DNA of 34,579 bases. It comes from Magnetococcales bacterium (lineage in GTDB: Bacteria; Pseudomonadota; Magnetococcia; Magnetococcales; UBA8363). Below are positions 16,257 to 25,033 of this stretch, in pieces (within the stretch, counting starts at the first letter, position 1; every line of letters begins with the position of its first letter). The DNA is taken from positions 1-34,579 of the forward strand of contig JADFZF010000012.1 in assembly GCA_015232645.1 (NCBI GenBank), in the 5' to 3' direction. Below the pieces are notes generated by a model. The model was not told where the DNA came from, searched no databases, and worked only from the letters and a program-made list of their open reading frames with translations. The position numbers and the translations under genes were made by a program.

Positions 16257-17330
16257 GTGAACGTATCCTCCTCATCAGCAGCCGCCTGGCCACATCTGGT
16301 CTTTCGGCTGAGTGACAAACTCTATGGGCTTGCAGCGGAGTCGGTCCGTGAGATCGTCCGTTTGCCGGAAATTTCACCTCTGGATGACCTGCCGCCTCAG
16401 GTAGCCGGTCTGGTCAACGTTCGCGGGCGGTTGGTGCCGGTCATCGATCTGGAGGCACGGATGCGGACCGCGGCGCGCTTATGGCATACTTCCGATTTTC
16501 TCATCATCGCCATACTTCACGATGACGTTGATATCGCCATGATTGCCAATCACATCGTTGGCATCCACGACCTGCAGCCGCGGCAGTCCGGAGAGCTGGA
16601 TGCCCTGTTGGGAGATGGGGAAGGGGGGGCACACCATGGATTTTTGGCCGGGGTCGCCCATATCGAAAACCAAATGGTGGCGTTGTTGGATTGTCACCAT
16701 CTTTTATTGCCCCGGGAACAAAAAGCACTCGGCGAGTGGGGGCGGGCGGATGAAGAAAGAGGTGACCCAGGGGCAGGGCGATCACTCTCTCCGCGCCGTT
16801 TCAGCCCCGGGTCGACCGATCGGGAACATAGCATCTTTCGCGAACGCGCCCGTCGGTTGATGAATCCGTTGCGCGGTACCGATGCGATCGTTGCCCAGGC
16901 CTTTGTCATCATCGAATTGCACCAGACCCGGTTGGCGTTCACCATGGAGGCGGTCCGGGGTTTTGTCAGCGTCATGCGGATGACCCCGATTCCGTGTTGC
17001 CCGGAGCATGTGGCGGGGATGATGAGTCGCCGGGGCGAGATGTTGACGTTGGTGAACGTGTCCATGATGTTGTCCCTTCCCAACGTTGCGAGGCCGATGG
17101 AAAAAGCGGTATTGGTGGAAATTCAGGAGGACGAGGTCTTGGGGCTCCTGGTCCACCAAGTGGTCGAAGTGGTCTATCAGGATGTCGATACCCTGTTTGT
17201 TCCCGTGGCGCCGGAAGATGGTCCGGCTCATAAGCTCGGCTCCCTGCGTTGGCGGGGGCAGTTGCTGGCGGTCATCGATCCCGCCAAACTGCTGCGTTCA
17301 CCGGAATTGGTGGTCGACCAGGCACCTTGA
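16257..17330 (+). CDS. cheW: Double-domain CheW scaffold protein
   Basis: The protein has 357 residues and two CheW folds in tandem. Domain 1 (about 8-155) has FRLSDKLYGLAAESVREIVRLPEISPLDDLPPQVAGLVNVRGRLVPVIDL in pieces, a very typical CheW opening. Domain 2 (about 208-350) repeats it less strictly: VIIELHQTRLAFTMEAVRGFV, then VAGMMSRRGEMLTLVNVSMML. A charged linker of about 45 residues separates them. CheW couples receptors to CheA. Wsp systems use two separate CheW proteins (WspB and WspD), and here both functions may be fused. The GTG start at 16257 directly follows the cheR TAA, with GAAGGTGG as ribosome site inside cheR. It lies 34 bases before the second receptor gene. Confidence 0.92.
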   Translation: MNVSSSSAAAWPHLVFRLSDKLYGLAAESVREIVRLPEISPLDDLPPQVAGLVNVRGRLVPVIDLEARMRTAARLWHTSDFLIIAILHDDVDIAMIANHIVGIHDLQPRQSGELDALLGDGEGGAHHGFLAGVAHIENQMVALLDCHHLLLPREQKALGEWGRADEERGDPGAGRSLSPRRFSPGSTDREHSIFRERARRLMNPLRGTDAIVAQAFVIIELHQTRLAFTMEAVRGFVSVMRMTPIPCCPEHVAGMMSRRGEMLTLVNVSMMLSLPNVARPMEKAVLVEIQEDEVLGLLVHQVVEVVYQDVDTLFVPVAPEDGPAHKLGSLRWRGQLLAVIDPAKLLRSPELVVDQAP

Positions 17331-17364
17331 TATTGAATTAATGGGAAATTTTGGAGTGGTCACC

Positions 17365-19521
17365 ATGAAAGTCAAATTCAAACTTTCAAGAATAATAACA
17401 CAGGGACTTATTTTTGCAGGATTACTGCCTGCCATTGGAATCAGCCTGTTTGCCTATGTGACCTTGACCCCGGTGCTCAAACAAACGGCGGTCCATCAGC
17501 TTTCCGCCGTCCATTATGGCAATACCCGGGAGTTGGAGCGCTACTTTGCCATCATGACCAGTCAGGCGCTCCCCATGATCGAGAACCCTTTGATCGTACA
17601 GGCCTTGGTTGACTTCACTCAGGGGGCGGCCGCCATCGAGTCGGAACTGGGTTCCGAATTCGATCGCGAGAAGGAGTCGCACCTGAATCAATTGCGGGCG
17701 CGGTATTTGGAATTGGCCGGTCGGATGCGTCTGACCGCCCCGGAGGAAGCGTTGAGTCTGTGGTGGCCCCGGAGCCGCGTCGGGCTATTGCTGCAATCCC
17801 GGTATATTGGCGACAATCCCTACCCGTATGGCACCAAGGCCAAACTGGACGGCCATTCCGGCGACGGCCTCTATGGAGCGGCGCACGTCCGCCATCACCC
17901 TCTGTTACGCAACTGTCTTAAACGCTCGGTGTTTTATGATTTGCTCCTGATCGAGCCCAAAGAGTTTCGCATCGTCTATTCGATACAAAAGGATTTGGAT
18001 TTTGGGCTCAACCTGAGGACGGGTCCCCACAGTGGGAGTCGGTTGGCCGCCACCGTCGCCCAGGCCATGAACCAAACCATGCCTGGAAGCCTGTTCCTGT
18101 CTGATTTTGAACTGTATCCCCCGTCTCCCAATCGTCCCAGCGGCTTTGTCGTTCTGCCGGTGTTCGATGATGGACAAAAGCTTGGGGCACTGGCGCTGCA
18201 ATTCGCCGCCACTGCCATCGAAACGGTGACCAACAACGGCGGCCTCTGGCAGGAGATCGGCCTGGGAACGACGGGGGAAAGTTTCCTCACGGGGCCGGAT
18301 AAAATCTTTCGCAGCAACGTTCGCCCCATGCTGGAGGATCCAAAAAGTTTTATCGCGACCCTCCGACATAACGGCGTTGATGAAATCATCCTGACCCGGA
18401 TGGAACAGAATCGCAGCGTCAGCTCGTTTCTCCCCTGGACCGCTCTGCCCGACGACGAGGTGACCCGGGGGATTCGGCATGGTCCGGAAGAACTGACCGA
18501 TTATATGGGGCGCCAGGTGTTGGCCAGCCATTCCCCGATCACCCTTCCCGGAGGGCAGCAATGGACCCTGTTCACGACGATTTCCTTGGGGGATGCCTAC
18601 CGTACCCTGTACTTCATGCAATGGGGAACAGCGGTCATCGTCCTGATGTCCATCTTGGTCATCGGCTATCTTGGTCGGTGGATTCGTGATAGAATCATGA
18701 TACGGCTGCAAGGGCTGTCCCAAACCATATCGATGTTTCTTGAACAACTGCGCAACCTGGTGACGCAACAGGAATCGACCGCCAGTCAGCAGGCCTCTTC
18801 GGTCAACGAGACCAATGCCACTTTGGCGGAATTGGACAGTTCGGCGCGCAAAACCGCGGAACATGCGACCAAAACCACCTCTTTGGCGGAAAATTCACGC
18901 GACCTGGTGAGCTCCGGCATCGGCCAATTGGAATCACTGCGCCAAGGGATGAGCGACACCAAGGAAAAGGTGACCCAGATTGCCAACCATATTCTGGAGT
19001 TGAGCGAACAGACCGACCAGATCCGTGATATTTCGCGTCTGGTATCGGACTTTGCGAATGAGACCAAAATGTTGGCCATGAACGCCGCCGTCGAGGCGGT
19101 TCGGGCGGGCGAACATGGAAAGGGATTTTCGGTTTTGGCACTGGAAACCCGCAAGCTGGCCGATGAATCCAAGTGGTCGACCAAACGTATCAACGCCCTG
19201 GTGGGGGAAATTCAGAAGGCGACCAATGCCACGGTGATGATTACCGATGAGGGGAGCAAAACCATGACCAGGGGTGTGGAGATGACCGAAAAATCGGTTC
19301 TGGTCCTCCATGAGATCGCCGAGGCCATGGAAACCGGTCTGGAACGCATTCAACAGATCTCCCTCAATGCCAAGCAACAATCTCTGGCCATCAGTCAGGT
19401 GGTGGGAGCCATGAATGCCATCAATGCCGGAGCGCGGGACAATGAAACCGGTTTGGCCCAGGTCGTGGCGGGGATACGCTCTTTGGATGACGCTGCGAAT
19501 AACTTGAAGGATTTTCTATGA
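17365..19521 (+). CDS. Chemoreceptor 2 (MCP) with Cache-like sensor
   Basis: The protein has about 718 residues. The track ORF opens at 17086 inside cheW; I choose ATG 17365 because GGAG lies eight bases upstream and the sequence then begins MKVKFKLSRIITQ directly before TM1 (about 10-34). TM2 is at about 417-438. The periplasmic region of about 380 residues includes a Cache-like segment, YDLLLIEPKEFRIVYSIQ, later GKLGALALQFAATAIE-like strands, and SFLTGPDKIFRSNVRPM; it resembles one unit of the duplicated sensor in receptor 1. The tip is ETKMLAMNAAVEAVRAGEHGKGF (about 565), with the usual Glu kept, unlike receptor 1. No clear HAMP domain or C-terminal pentapeptide is seen. The shared signalling tip suggests the two receptors form mixed arrays with the same CheA. 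Confidence 0.92.
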   Translation: MKVKFKLSRIITQGLIFAGLLPAIGISLFAYVTLTPVLKQTAVHQLSAVHYGNTRELERYFAIMTSQALPMIENPLIVQALVDFTQGAAAIESELGSEFDREKESHLNQLRARYLELAGRMRLTAPEEALSLWWPRSRVGLLLQSRYIGDNPYPYGTKAKLDGHSGDGLYGAAHVRHHPLLRNCLKRSVFYDLLLIEPKEFRIVYSIQKDLDFGLNLRTGPHSGSRLAATVAQAMNQTMPGSLFLSDFELYPPSPNRPSGFVVLPVFDDGQKLGALALQFAATAIETVTNNGGLWQEIGLGTTGESFLTGPDKIFRSNVRPMLEDPKSFIATLRHNGVDEIILTRMEQNRSVSSFLPWTALPDDEVTRGIRHGPEELTDYMGRQVLASHSPITLPGGQQWTLFTTISLGDAYRTLYFMQWGTAVIVLMSILVIGYLGRWIRDRIMIRLQGLSQTISMFLEQLRNLVTQQESTASQQASSVNETNATLAELDSSARKTAEHATKTTSLAENSRDLVSSGIGQLESLRQGMSDTKEKVTQIANHILELSEQTDQIRDISRLVSDFANETKMLAMNAAVEAVRAGEHGKGFSVLALETRKLADESKWSTKRINALVGEIQKATNATVMITDEGSKTMTRGVEMTEKSVLVLHEIAEAMETGLERIQQISLNAKQQSLAISQVVGAMNAINAGARDNETGLAQVVAGIRSLDDAANNLKDFL

Positions 19522-19567
19522 CCTGTTGTAACTACCCGGCCCTTTGGGATCAAAAATAGCGACTGCC

Positions 19568-21874
19568 ATGATCAAGGACCGGGAGCTGCGCAATCTGTTT
19601 CGATCCGAGAGCACCGAGCGTCTGGAACGGCTCGGGACGGGATTGCTGCGGCTGGAACAATCTCCCGGAGATACCGAGGCGATGCAGGGGCTCATGCGTG
19701 ATGCCCATAGCCTCAAGGGAGCGGCACGCATGCTGGGCGAGAGCGAGGTCGAAAAACTGGTGCATTGTTTTGAAGAGGCGTTGCGTCCTTGCTTTGAAGG
19801 CCGCCTCGCCATGAATCGTGAACTGTCGGATCGGTTCAACCGCGGTCTTTCCGATATCGAAACGTTGATCAACGACTCCATCGCGGGGGAAAAGAGCAGC
19901 GTATCGGTTTTCGAAGCCATGAACCGGCTGCGTGGTTTGACGACCCCAATGGCGGCAGCGGTCCGATCGGAACCGGGGCCACCCGCGACCGTGCAGCCCC
20001 AGGTGATCGTCGCCCTCCAACCTGCTGTCCGGGAACAGCCCCCCGTGAACCCGGCAGGTGCGGTGGAAACCGCTCCCAAGGGATTGCCGCCGCCGGTCCA
20101 GCGGGAGATCAGCGGTCCGAAGGAGGATTCGCCCCGCCCGGCATCGAACGACAAGGCCGTCACCACCGAGCCCATCCAAACCATGCGGGTCAGTGCCGAC
20201 AAACTGGATCGGCTGCTCAGCATGGTCGGAGAGCTGCTTGTGGTTCGCAACCGGATTCAGCGCCGTTTTGAAGACGTCAACGAATTGATTGCCCAGTGGG
20301 GGATGGTACAACGACTGGGATGGGCCCAAAGACGGCACTTGCCTGACCTCTCCGATCCCCTGGAGGGGGTGGATCGGGGACTGGAAAACCTGCGGCGGGA
20401 ATTGTTCGAGGACAATTCCATGTTGGAGTTGGTGGTCGGGGAACTGGAGGAGGGGATTTGGAATTTACGCCTCATGTCGCTGTTCGACCTGTTCCGTGGC
20501 TTTTCACGCATGGTACGGGAAATTTCCCGGCAACAGGGCAAGGAGGTCCAATTGCTGCAGGAGGGGGTGGAAACCACTGTTGACAAACATATCGTGGAAG
20601 CCTTGAAGGATCCATTGATGCATCTGGTTCGCAATGCGGTGGACCATGGGCTGGAAACACCCAGGGAACGATTGCTGGCGGGCAAACCGCCTCAGGGCAC
20701 CCTCTGGCTCCGGGGCCGAAGTTTTACCGACCGGGTGGAAATCGAAGTGGCCGATGATGGCAAAGGATTGAATTCCGATGTGATTTATGATCGGGCCAAA
20801 GCGGAGGGATTGTTGCTGCCCGAGGATTCCCAGGAGTTGTCCGATCATCGACTTCTGGACATTCTATGTACTTCAGGTTTTACCACGAGCCGCTACATCA
20901 CCGATCTTTCAGGGCGGGGGGTCGGAATGAATGTGGTTCGGGAGCAGGTGGAACAGCTCAATGGTCAATTGCGCCTGATCCATCAACCCGGCCGTGGATG
21001 CCGTTTCATCCTTTCCATTCCCAACGCCCTTTCTTCGACCCCCGTGTTCGTCATTGCCCTGGGGAATCAACGGTATGTCATTGCCATGGAACATGTCCAA
21101 GGGGTACGTCGGGTTAGCCCGGATGACATTTTCCGTCTCGATGGCCACGATACCATCGACCTGGAAGAAAGACCCATTGCCGTCGCCAGCTTGGAGCGGC
21201 TGCTGGGTTTATCCGACTCCCAGCTGCAACGTCAGGAATCGCGGCATCGCCCCTGCCTCATCCTGACTGCGGGTGGAGAGCGTCTGGGGTTGTTGGTGGA
21301 TGATCTGCTGGATCAGCAAAAACTCGTACTGAAGCCTTATGTCTCCCTGTTGCGCCGGGTACCCAATGTATCGGGTAGTACCATTCTTGGTACCGGTGAG
21401 GTATGCATGGTCCTGTCGGTGGAGGACCTCCTGGTCACGGCGCGGCGGAAGCGGCTGGCCACGCCTGATCACTCTCACGAAGATTCAACCGGCGGCATGG
21501 CGGAAACCCGGCAGCGGGTGGTCTTGTTGGTGGAGGATTCCATTACCACCCGCGTCCAGGAAAAACGTATCATCGAAGGGGCGGGCTATCAGGTCATTAC
21601 CGCGGTCAATGGCGTGGAGGCTTTCGAAAAACTGGGACGATTTCGCGTTGATGCCGTGGTCAGCGATGTCGAGATGCCGGAAATGGATGGCCTGGCGTTG
21701 ACGGAAAAAATTCGTGCCTCGGGGACGTTGCAGACCATTCCCGTCATTTTGGTCACCTCCCGTGCCTCGGCTCGGGACCAGCAGCGCGGCCTCATCGCCG
21801 GAGCCAATGCCTACCTGACCAAGAGTGGTTTCCAGCAGGATCAACTGATTCAAACTCTGCGGAGGTTGACATGA
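19568..21874 (+). CDS. cheA: CheA histidine kinase with C-terminal receiver (WspE-like)
   Basis: The protein has 768 residues from ATG 19568; the track used TTG 19544, and neither start has a strong ribosome site. In order: a P1 HPt domain with phospho-acceptor His47 (DAHSLKGAARMLG); a Pro/Ala-rich linker in place of P2; a P3 dimerisation helix pair (DKLDRLLSMVGELLVVRNR); a P4 ATPase with N-box LVRNAVDHGLE, G1 VADDGKGL and G2 GRGVGMNVV; a P5 CheW-like domain (about 480-620); and a C-terminal receiver with Asp700 (VVSDVEMPEMDG). Only one HPt domain is present. CheA-REC fusion is the hallmark of Wsp-type and related ACF systems, where the receiver acts as a phosphate sink or relay. It overlaps cheB by ATGA. 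Targets should include CheB and the downstream REC-REC protein. Confidence 0.95.
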   Translation: MIKDRELRNLFRSESTERLERLGTGLLRLEQSPGDTEAMQGLMRDAHSLKGAARMLGESEVEKLVHCFEEALRPCFEGRLAMNRELSDRFNRGLSDIETLINDSIAGEKSSVSVFEAMNRLRGLTTPMAAAVRSEPGPPATVQPQVIVALQPAVREQPPVNPAGAVETAPKGLPPPVQREISGPKEDSPRPASNDKAVTTEPIQTMRVSADKLDRLLSMVGELLVVRNRIQRRFEDVNELIAQWGMVQRLGWAQRRHLPDLSDPLEGVDRGLENLRRELFEDNSMLELVVGELEEGIWNLRLMSLFDLFRGFSRMVREISRQQGKEVQLLQEGVETTVDKHIVEALKDPLMHLVRNAVDHGLETPRERLLAGKPPQGTLWLRGRSFTDRVEIEVADDGKGLNSDVIYDRAKAEGLLLPEDSQELSDHRLLDILCTSGFTTSRYITDLSGRGVGMNVVREQVEQLNGQLRLIHQPGRGCRFILSIPNALSSTPVFVIALGNQRYVIAMEHVQGVRRVSPDDIFRLDGHDTIDLEERPIAVASLERLLGLSDSQLQRQESRHRPCLILTAGGERLGLLVDDLLDQQKLVLKPYVSLLRRVPNVSGSTILGTGEVCMVLSVEDLLVTARRKRLATPDHSHEDSTGGMAETRQRVVLLVEDSITTRVQEKRIIEGAGYQVITAVNGVEAFEKLGRFRVDAVVSDVEMPEMDGLALTEKIRASGTLQTIPVILVTSRASARDQQRGLIAGANAYLTKSGFQQDQLIQTLRRLT

Positions 21875-22929
21875 TCCGGGTGGTTTTGGTGGACGATTCC
21901 CCCGTGGCCTTGAAAATTTTGCAGGATATCGTCGAAGCGGATGGCGACATTGTCGTGGCTGGTTCCGCCGCCGATGGTCTTATCGGTTGGCAAAAGATAC
22001 GGGAGATCCGACCCGATGTGGTTTGTACTGATTACCACATGCCCAATATGAACGGTCTGGCCTTGGTGCAGGCCGTCATGTCGCAACATCCCCTGCCCAT
22101 CCTGGTGATCAGCGTTTCAGTGGCAGAGGAAGCCGATAACGAATTGGTCATGTCGGTGTTGCAGGCGGGCGCTCTGGACATACTGGCCAAGCCACCGGGA
22201 GGGCCCAGCTCGCGCAACGAACGTTGGGGACGACAATTACGGCAAAAGATTCGCGTGCTTTCCGGCTCGCAGCCCATGAAATTGATCCAATATTCCCCCT
22301 ATACCGGTCTCAAGATGGAGGAACCGCCTGGGAAAAAGTCTCCATCCGGTGGTGTCATCGTCATCGGAGCTTCCACCGGCGGTCCCCAGGCCCTGACCCG
22401 GATACTCAAAGCCTTGCCCGAAGATTTTTCCTGTCCGGTGGTGGTGGTACAACACATCGGCGCCTCTTTCCTGCCTGGCCTGGTGACCTGGCTCGGCAAG
22501 GGGATCGCCTTGCCGGTGATCCACGCCCGGGCGGGTGATCGCCTTCGCCCCGGGACGATCTATTTTCCTCCCGCCACCGCCAATCTTTCGGTCACCGAGG
22601 CGGGTCAGTTTTTCTTTCATCCTCATGATCCCGGTCAGGATGGGGTGAACCTGTTTTCCATCGACCTGACCTGCACCTCCTTGGCCCACTGCTTCCAGGC
22701 TTCGGTATTGGGAATCCTCCTGACCGGCATGGGCAGCGATGGTGCCCGGGGCCTGTTGGAAATTCGTCGGCGCGGGGGGGCGACCATCGCTCAGGATGAA
22801 GCCTCCTCGGTCATTTTCGGCATGCCGCGGCAGGCGATCGAACTGGGTGCCGCCAGGGCGGTCCTGCCCCTGAATGACATGGCGGGCGCCATGCTTTCCT
22901 GGTGCCGCACCGGGAGGATCCCATGTTGA
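21871..22929 (+). CDS. cheB: CheB receiver-methylesterase (WspF-like)
   Basis: The protein has 352 residues. The receiver domain (1-125) carries DDS at 8-10 and phospho-acceptor Asp54 (CTDYHMPNMNG). After a linker, the methylesterase domain begins near 157: VIVIGASTGGPQAL with nucleophile Ser168, VVVQHIGASFLPG with the catalytic His, and LLTGMGSDGARG with the catalytic Asp. These complete the CheB Ser-His-Asp triad. It removes methyl groups from receptor glutamates when phosphorylated by CheA, giving adaptation against CheR. The start overlaps cheA by four bases (ATGA), and the stop overlaps the next gene by seven (ATGTTGA), so the three genes are translationally coupled. CheD is encoded separately about 3 kb downstream. 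Confidence 0.96.
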   Translation: MIRVVLVDDSPVALKILQDIVEADGDIVVAGSAADGLIGWQKIREIRPDVVCTDYHMPNMNGLALVQAVMSQHPLPILVISVSVAEEADNELVMSVLQAGALDILAKPPGGPSSRNERWGRQLRQKIRVLSGSQPMKLIQYSPYTGLKMEEPPGKKSPSGGVIVIGASTGGPQALTRILKALPEDFSCPVVVVQHIGASFLPGLVTWLGKGIALPVIHARAGDRLRPGTIYFPPATANLSVTEAGQFFFHPHDPGQDGVNLFSIDLTCTSLAHCFQASVLGILLTGMGSDGARGLLEIRRRGGATIAQDEASSVIFGMPRQAIELGAARAVLPLNDMAGAMLSWCRTGRIPC

Positions 22930-24167
22930 ACATTCTCTTGGCCGACGACAGTCCGGTTTTTGCCAAACTCTTGAAACGACGTCTGGAGCATGATCAACGT
23001 TACCACCTGGTCCATGTGATCGACGAGCGAGAATTGCAACAAACCCTTGCCGATGACTATGATTTTCTTCTGGCGTTGGTTGAATTTTCCTTGCCCGAAT
23101 TCCGTCATGGCCAGGGGTTGCAACGGCTGGTCAACAGCCGGATCCCGATCATTGCCCTGGTCTCCATGTTTCATGGCAGCCGGGGATTTTCCCCGTTGGC
23201 CGACTATGAAATCGTCGACTATGTGACCAAGAAATCGATGAATTTGGATCAGATTATCGACATGATCGAGCGTATGGAAAAAAATACGGACCATCCCATT
23301 CTGGTCGTCGATGCCTTGTCCGCGCATCGCCGTCTGATTGCCAGACCATTGCAGTTATACCGTTTTCCCGTCTTTGAAACTCAAAACATGCAGGAAGCCA
23401 TGCAGGTGCTGTCCGAGCATCCGGAAATTCGTCTGGTGGTCACTGATGATTCGTTGCCGGATGCCGACGGTCTGCAACTGCTCGATTGGATACGCCACAC
23501 TCTGAAGCGTTCTCGGGATGATCTGCTGGTTATTGCCCTGTCCGGCCAAAGGGAGCAGGCTGCGGCACGTTATTTCAAGGAGGGAGCCAACGATTGGCTC
23601 GCCAAACCGTTTCAGCGCGAGGAATTGATTTATCGTGTGCATCAAAATATCGAGCGCTATGAAAATGATTGCGCCATGGAGGCCCTGGCCAGCCAGGATG
23701 CGGTGACCCGGTTGGCCAACGTCCGCCATTTCCACGATGTGGGAGTGACGCTGTACAGCAATGCCGCCCGCGACAATTTGGCCATTACCCTGGCCGTTCT
23801 CGCCCCCGACGGGCTGGATTCGTTGGTGGACAATTATGGCGATTATGCCAGGGTATTGACTCTGAGAAGCATCGGCGATCTTTTGAGCGGCGCTTTCCGC
23901 AAAACCGATATTGCCGCCAGGCTCGAGGATGATGCCTTTGGTATATTGATCGCCAACCCGCAACCCGACAACACCGGACTGGTGTTTTCTCGCTTGAAGC
24001 GGCGTATTGAAGCGATGCGGATTCCTTATGAAGATGATTTCATCCAGGTCAAGGTCAGTATCGGCATCACCTCGAGGCTGGTGGGTTCCCTGGACGACAT
24101 GATGGCCCATGCCCGGGCCAATCTCGCATTGGCCCGGCAGGAGGGGAAAGGTATTCACCTGGGGTAA
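22923..24167 (+). CDS. PopA-like REC-REC-degenerate GGDEF protein, predicted c-di-GMP receptor
   Basis: The protein has 414 residues from ATG 22923, preceded by GGGAGGA; the track's 22902 start lies further inside cheB. Receiver 1 (about 1-120) has DDS but Glu54 where the phospho-Asp belongs (LVEFSLPEF). Receiver 2 (about 125-245) is complete, with TDDSLPDADG and NDWLAKPF. The third domain (about 255-412) has GGDEF topology but EDDAF at 335-339 in place of GGDEF, so catalysis is unlikely. The inhibitory-site motif RKTD at 326-329, five residues upstream, is kept. This is the layout of Caulobacter PopA, a PleD relative that binds c-di-GMP without making it. As the last gene of the operon it occupies the position of the WspR-type output. 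Receiver 2 is presumably phosphorylated by CheA. Confidence 0.88.
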   Translation: MLNILLADDSPVFAKLLKRRLEHDQRYHLVHVIDERELQQTLADDYDFLLALVEFSLPEFRHGQGLQRLVNSRIPIIALVSMFHGSRGFSPLADYEIVDYVTKKSMNLDQIIDMIERMEKNTDHPILVVDALSAHRRLIARPLQLYRFPVFETQNMQEAMQVLSEHPEIRLVVTDDSLPDADGLQLLDWIRHTLKRSRDDLLVIALSGQREQAAARYFKEGANDWLAKPFQREELIYRVHQNIERYENDCAMEALASQDAVTRLANVRHFHDVGVTLYSNAARDNLAITLAVLAPDGLDSLVDNYGDYARVLTLRSIGDLLSGAFRKTDIAARLEDDAFGILIANPQPDNTGLVFSRLKRRIEAMRIPYEDDFIQVKVSIGITSRLVGSLDDMMAHARANLALARQEGKGIHLG

Positions 24168-24265
24168 CGCCGAAGCCTTTTTGTCCCCGTGCTGACCGGG
24201 GGGAGCCAACGATTGGCATGGGTCTGGGAAGGAGGATCCCGACCATACTATTGGAAATGATCAAG

Positions 24266-24305
24266 AAAAAGTGGGGTTCTGGGAGGTATACCCCAGCCCC
24301 CCTTT
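24266..24305. terminator. Bidirectional terminator between convergent genes
   Basis: GGGGTTCTGGG (24273-24283) pairs with CCCCAGCCCC (24291-24300), leaving a TT bulge and a seven-base loop. Five A precede it (24266-24270), giving a U-tract for the minus-strand gene, and CCTTTCTGTT follows for the chemosensory operon. It sits exactly between two converging genes. Its sequence is a loose relative of the GC-hairpin repeat at both window ends. Confidence 0.7.
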
Positions 24306-24308
24306 CTG

Positions 24309-24878
24309 TTAATCATCTCTGCCACCCCCCCCCGCGGAAGAGGGGGGCCGAACGGTGACGTTCAAGGTCGTGAATTCATATTCATTGTCGGTGTACTTTT
24401 CCAGGGCCAGCCGCTCCAGGGCATCCCATAATTGGCACAGGAAGGTCCCTGCCCGCCGGTGAATTCCCTGGTTTTCACTCTCCCTCGGGCCGGCGATATT
24501 GATGATTTGGATGCGATGCTGTTGAATCCAACGAATGACTTCGTCGATGGGATGAGGCTGGCTCAAATCGACTTCCATGCAGGGGATTCCCAATTTCCGG
24601 GCATGGCGCGAGGTCAGCGCGCTGCCCCCCCGTAACTGGTTTTGATACAACACCAGCGTACCATCCGCATCCTGGACATTGAGAAAGGTGCGATAGCGAT
24701 AGTCGAGATGAATGGTTTCTTCCAACGGATAACGCCTGGGAATCACCCCATCTTCGGAGCGGCGTCCCTTGGGGCACCACCCCCCTACGGCGATTTCCCG
24801 GTCCATGCCGAAGTCCAGGGCCGCCCGGTCGACCCCGGTTTGGCCTCCGGATATGATTTTCTTGATCATGACCATCAT
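24309..24878 (-). CDS. Putative molybdenum carrier / cpYpsA-like protein
   Basis: The protein has up to 189 residues. The N-terminal nucleotide-binding signature IISGGQTGVDRAALDFG and the following GGWCPKGRRSEDGVIP segment match the MoCo-carrier (cpYpsA) family, a Rossmann-like fold related to LOG and DprA proteins. Further family-like segments are YRTFLNVQDADGTLVLY, GGSALTSRHARKLG and INIAGPRESENQGI. The biochemical function of the bacterial family is not firmly established; the molybdopterin link comes from homology to a carrier protein and should be read cautiously. Starts at 24878, 24875 and 24869 are possible; the last would give MIKKIISGG with GGTGG nine bases upstream. There is no functional link to the flanking signalling genes beyond position. 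Confidence 0.85.
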   Translation of the reverse strand: MMVMIKKIISGGQTGVDRAALDFGMDREIAVGGWCPKGRRSEDGVIPRRYPLEETIHLDYRYRTFLNVQDADGTLVLYQNQLRGGSALTSRHARKLGIPCMEVDLSQPHPIDEVIRWIQQHRIQIINIAGPRESENQGIHRRAGTFLCQLWDALERLALEKYTDNEYEFTTLNVTVRPPSSAGGGGRDD

Positions 24879-25033
24879 CCACCATCATATATCATTCTTA
24901 AGATCATCGGCACAAGACAATCATTTTTCTGATAATTAATCAACCAAAAAAATCATCCATGGATTGGACAATCCGCATTGGGGTAACATGCGGCATCGCT
25001 TTGAACGTTGAAACCCCGAGGAGCTTGACACCC

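Noticed and set aside
19544-19567. TTG start for cheA eight codons upstream of the chosen ATG
   Set aside because: No ribosome site before it and the added residues are not part of the HPt fold; kept only as an alternative.
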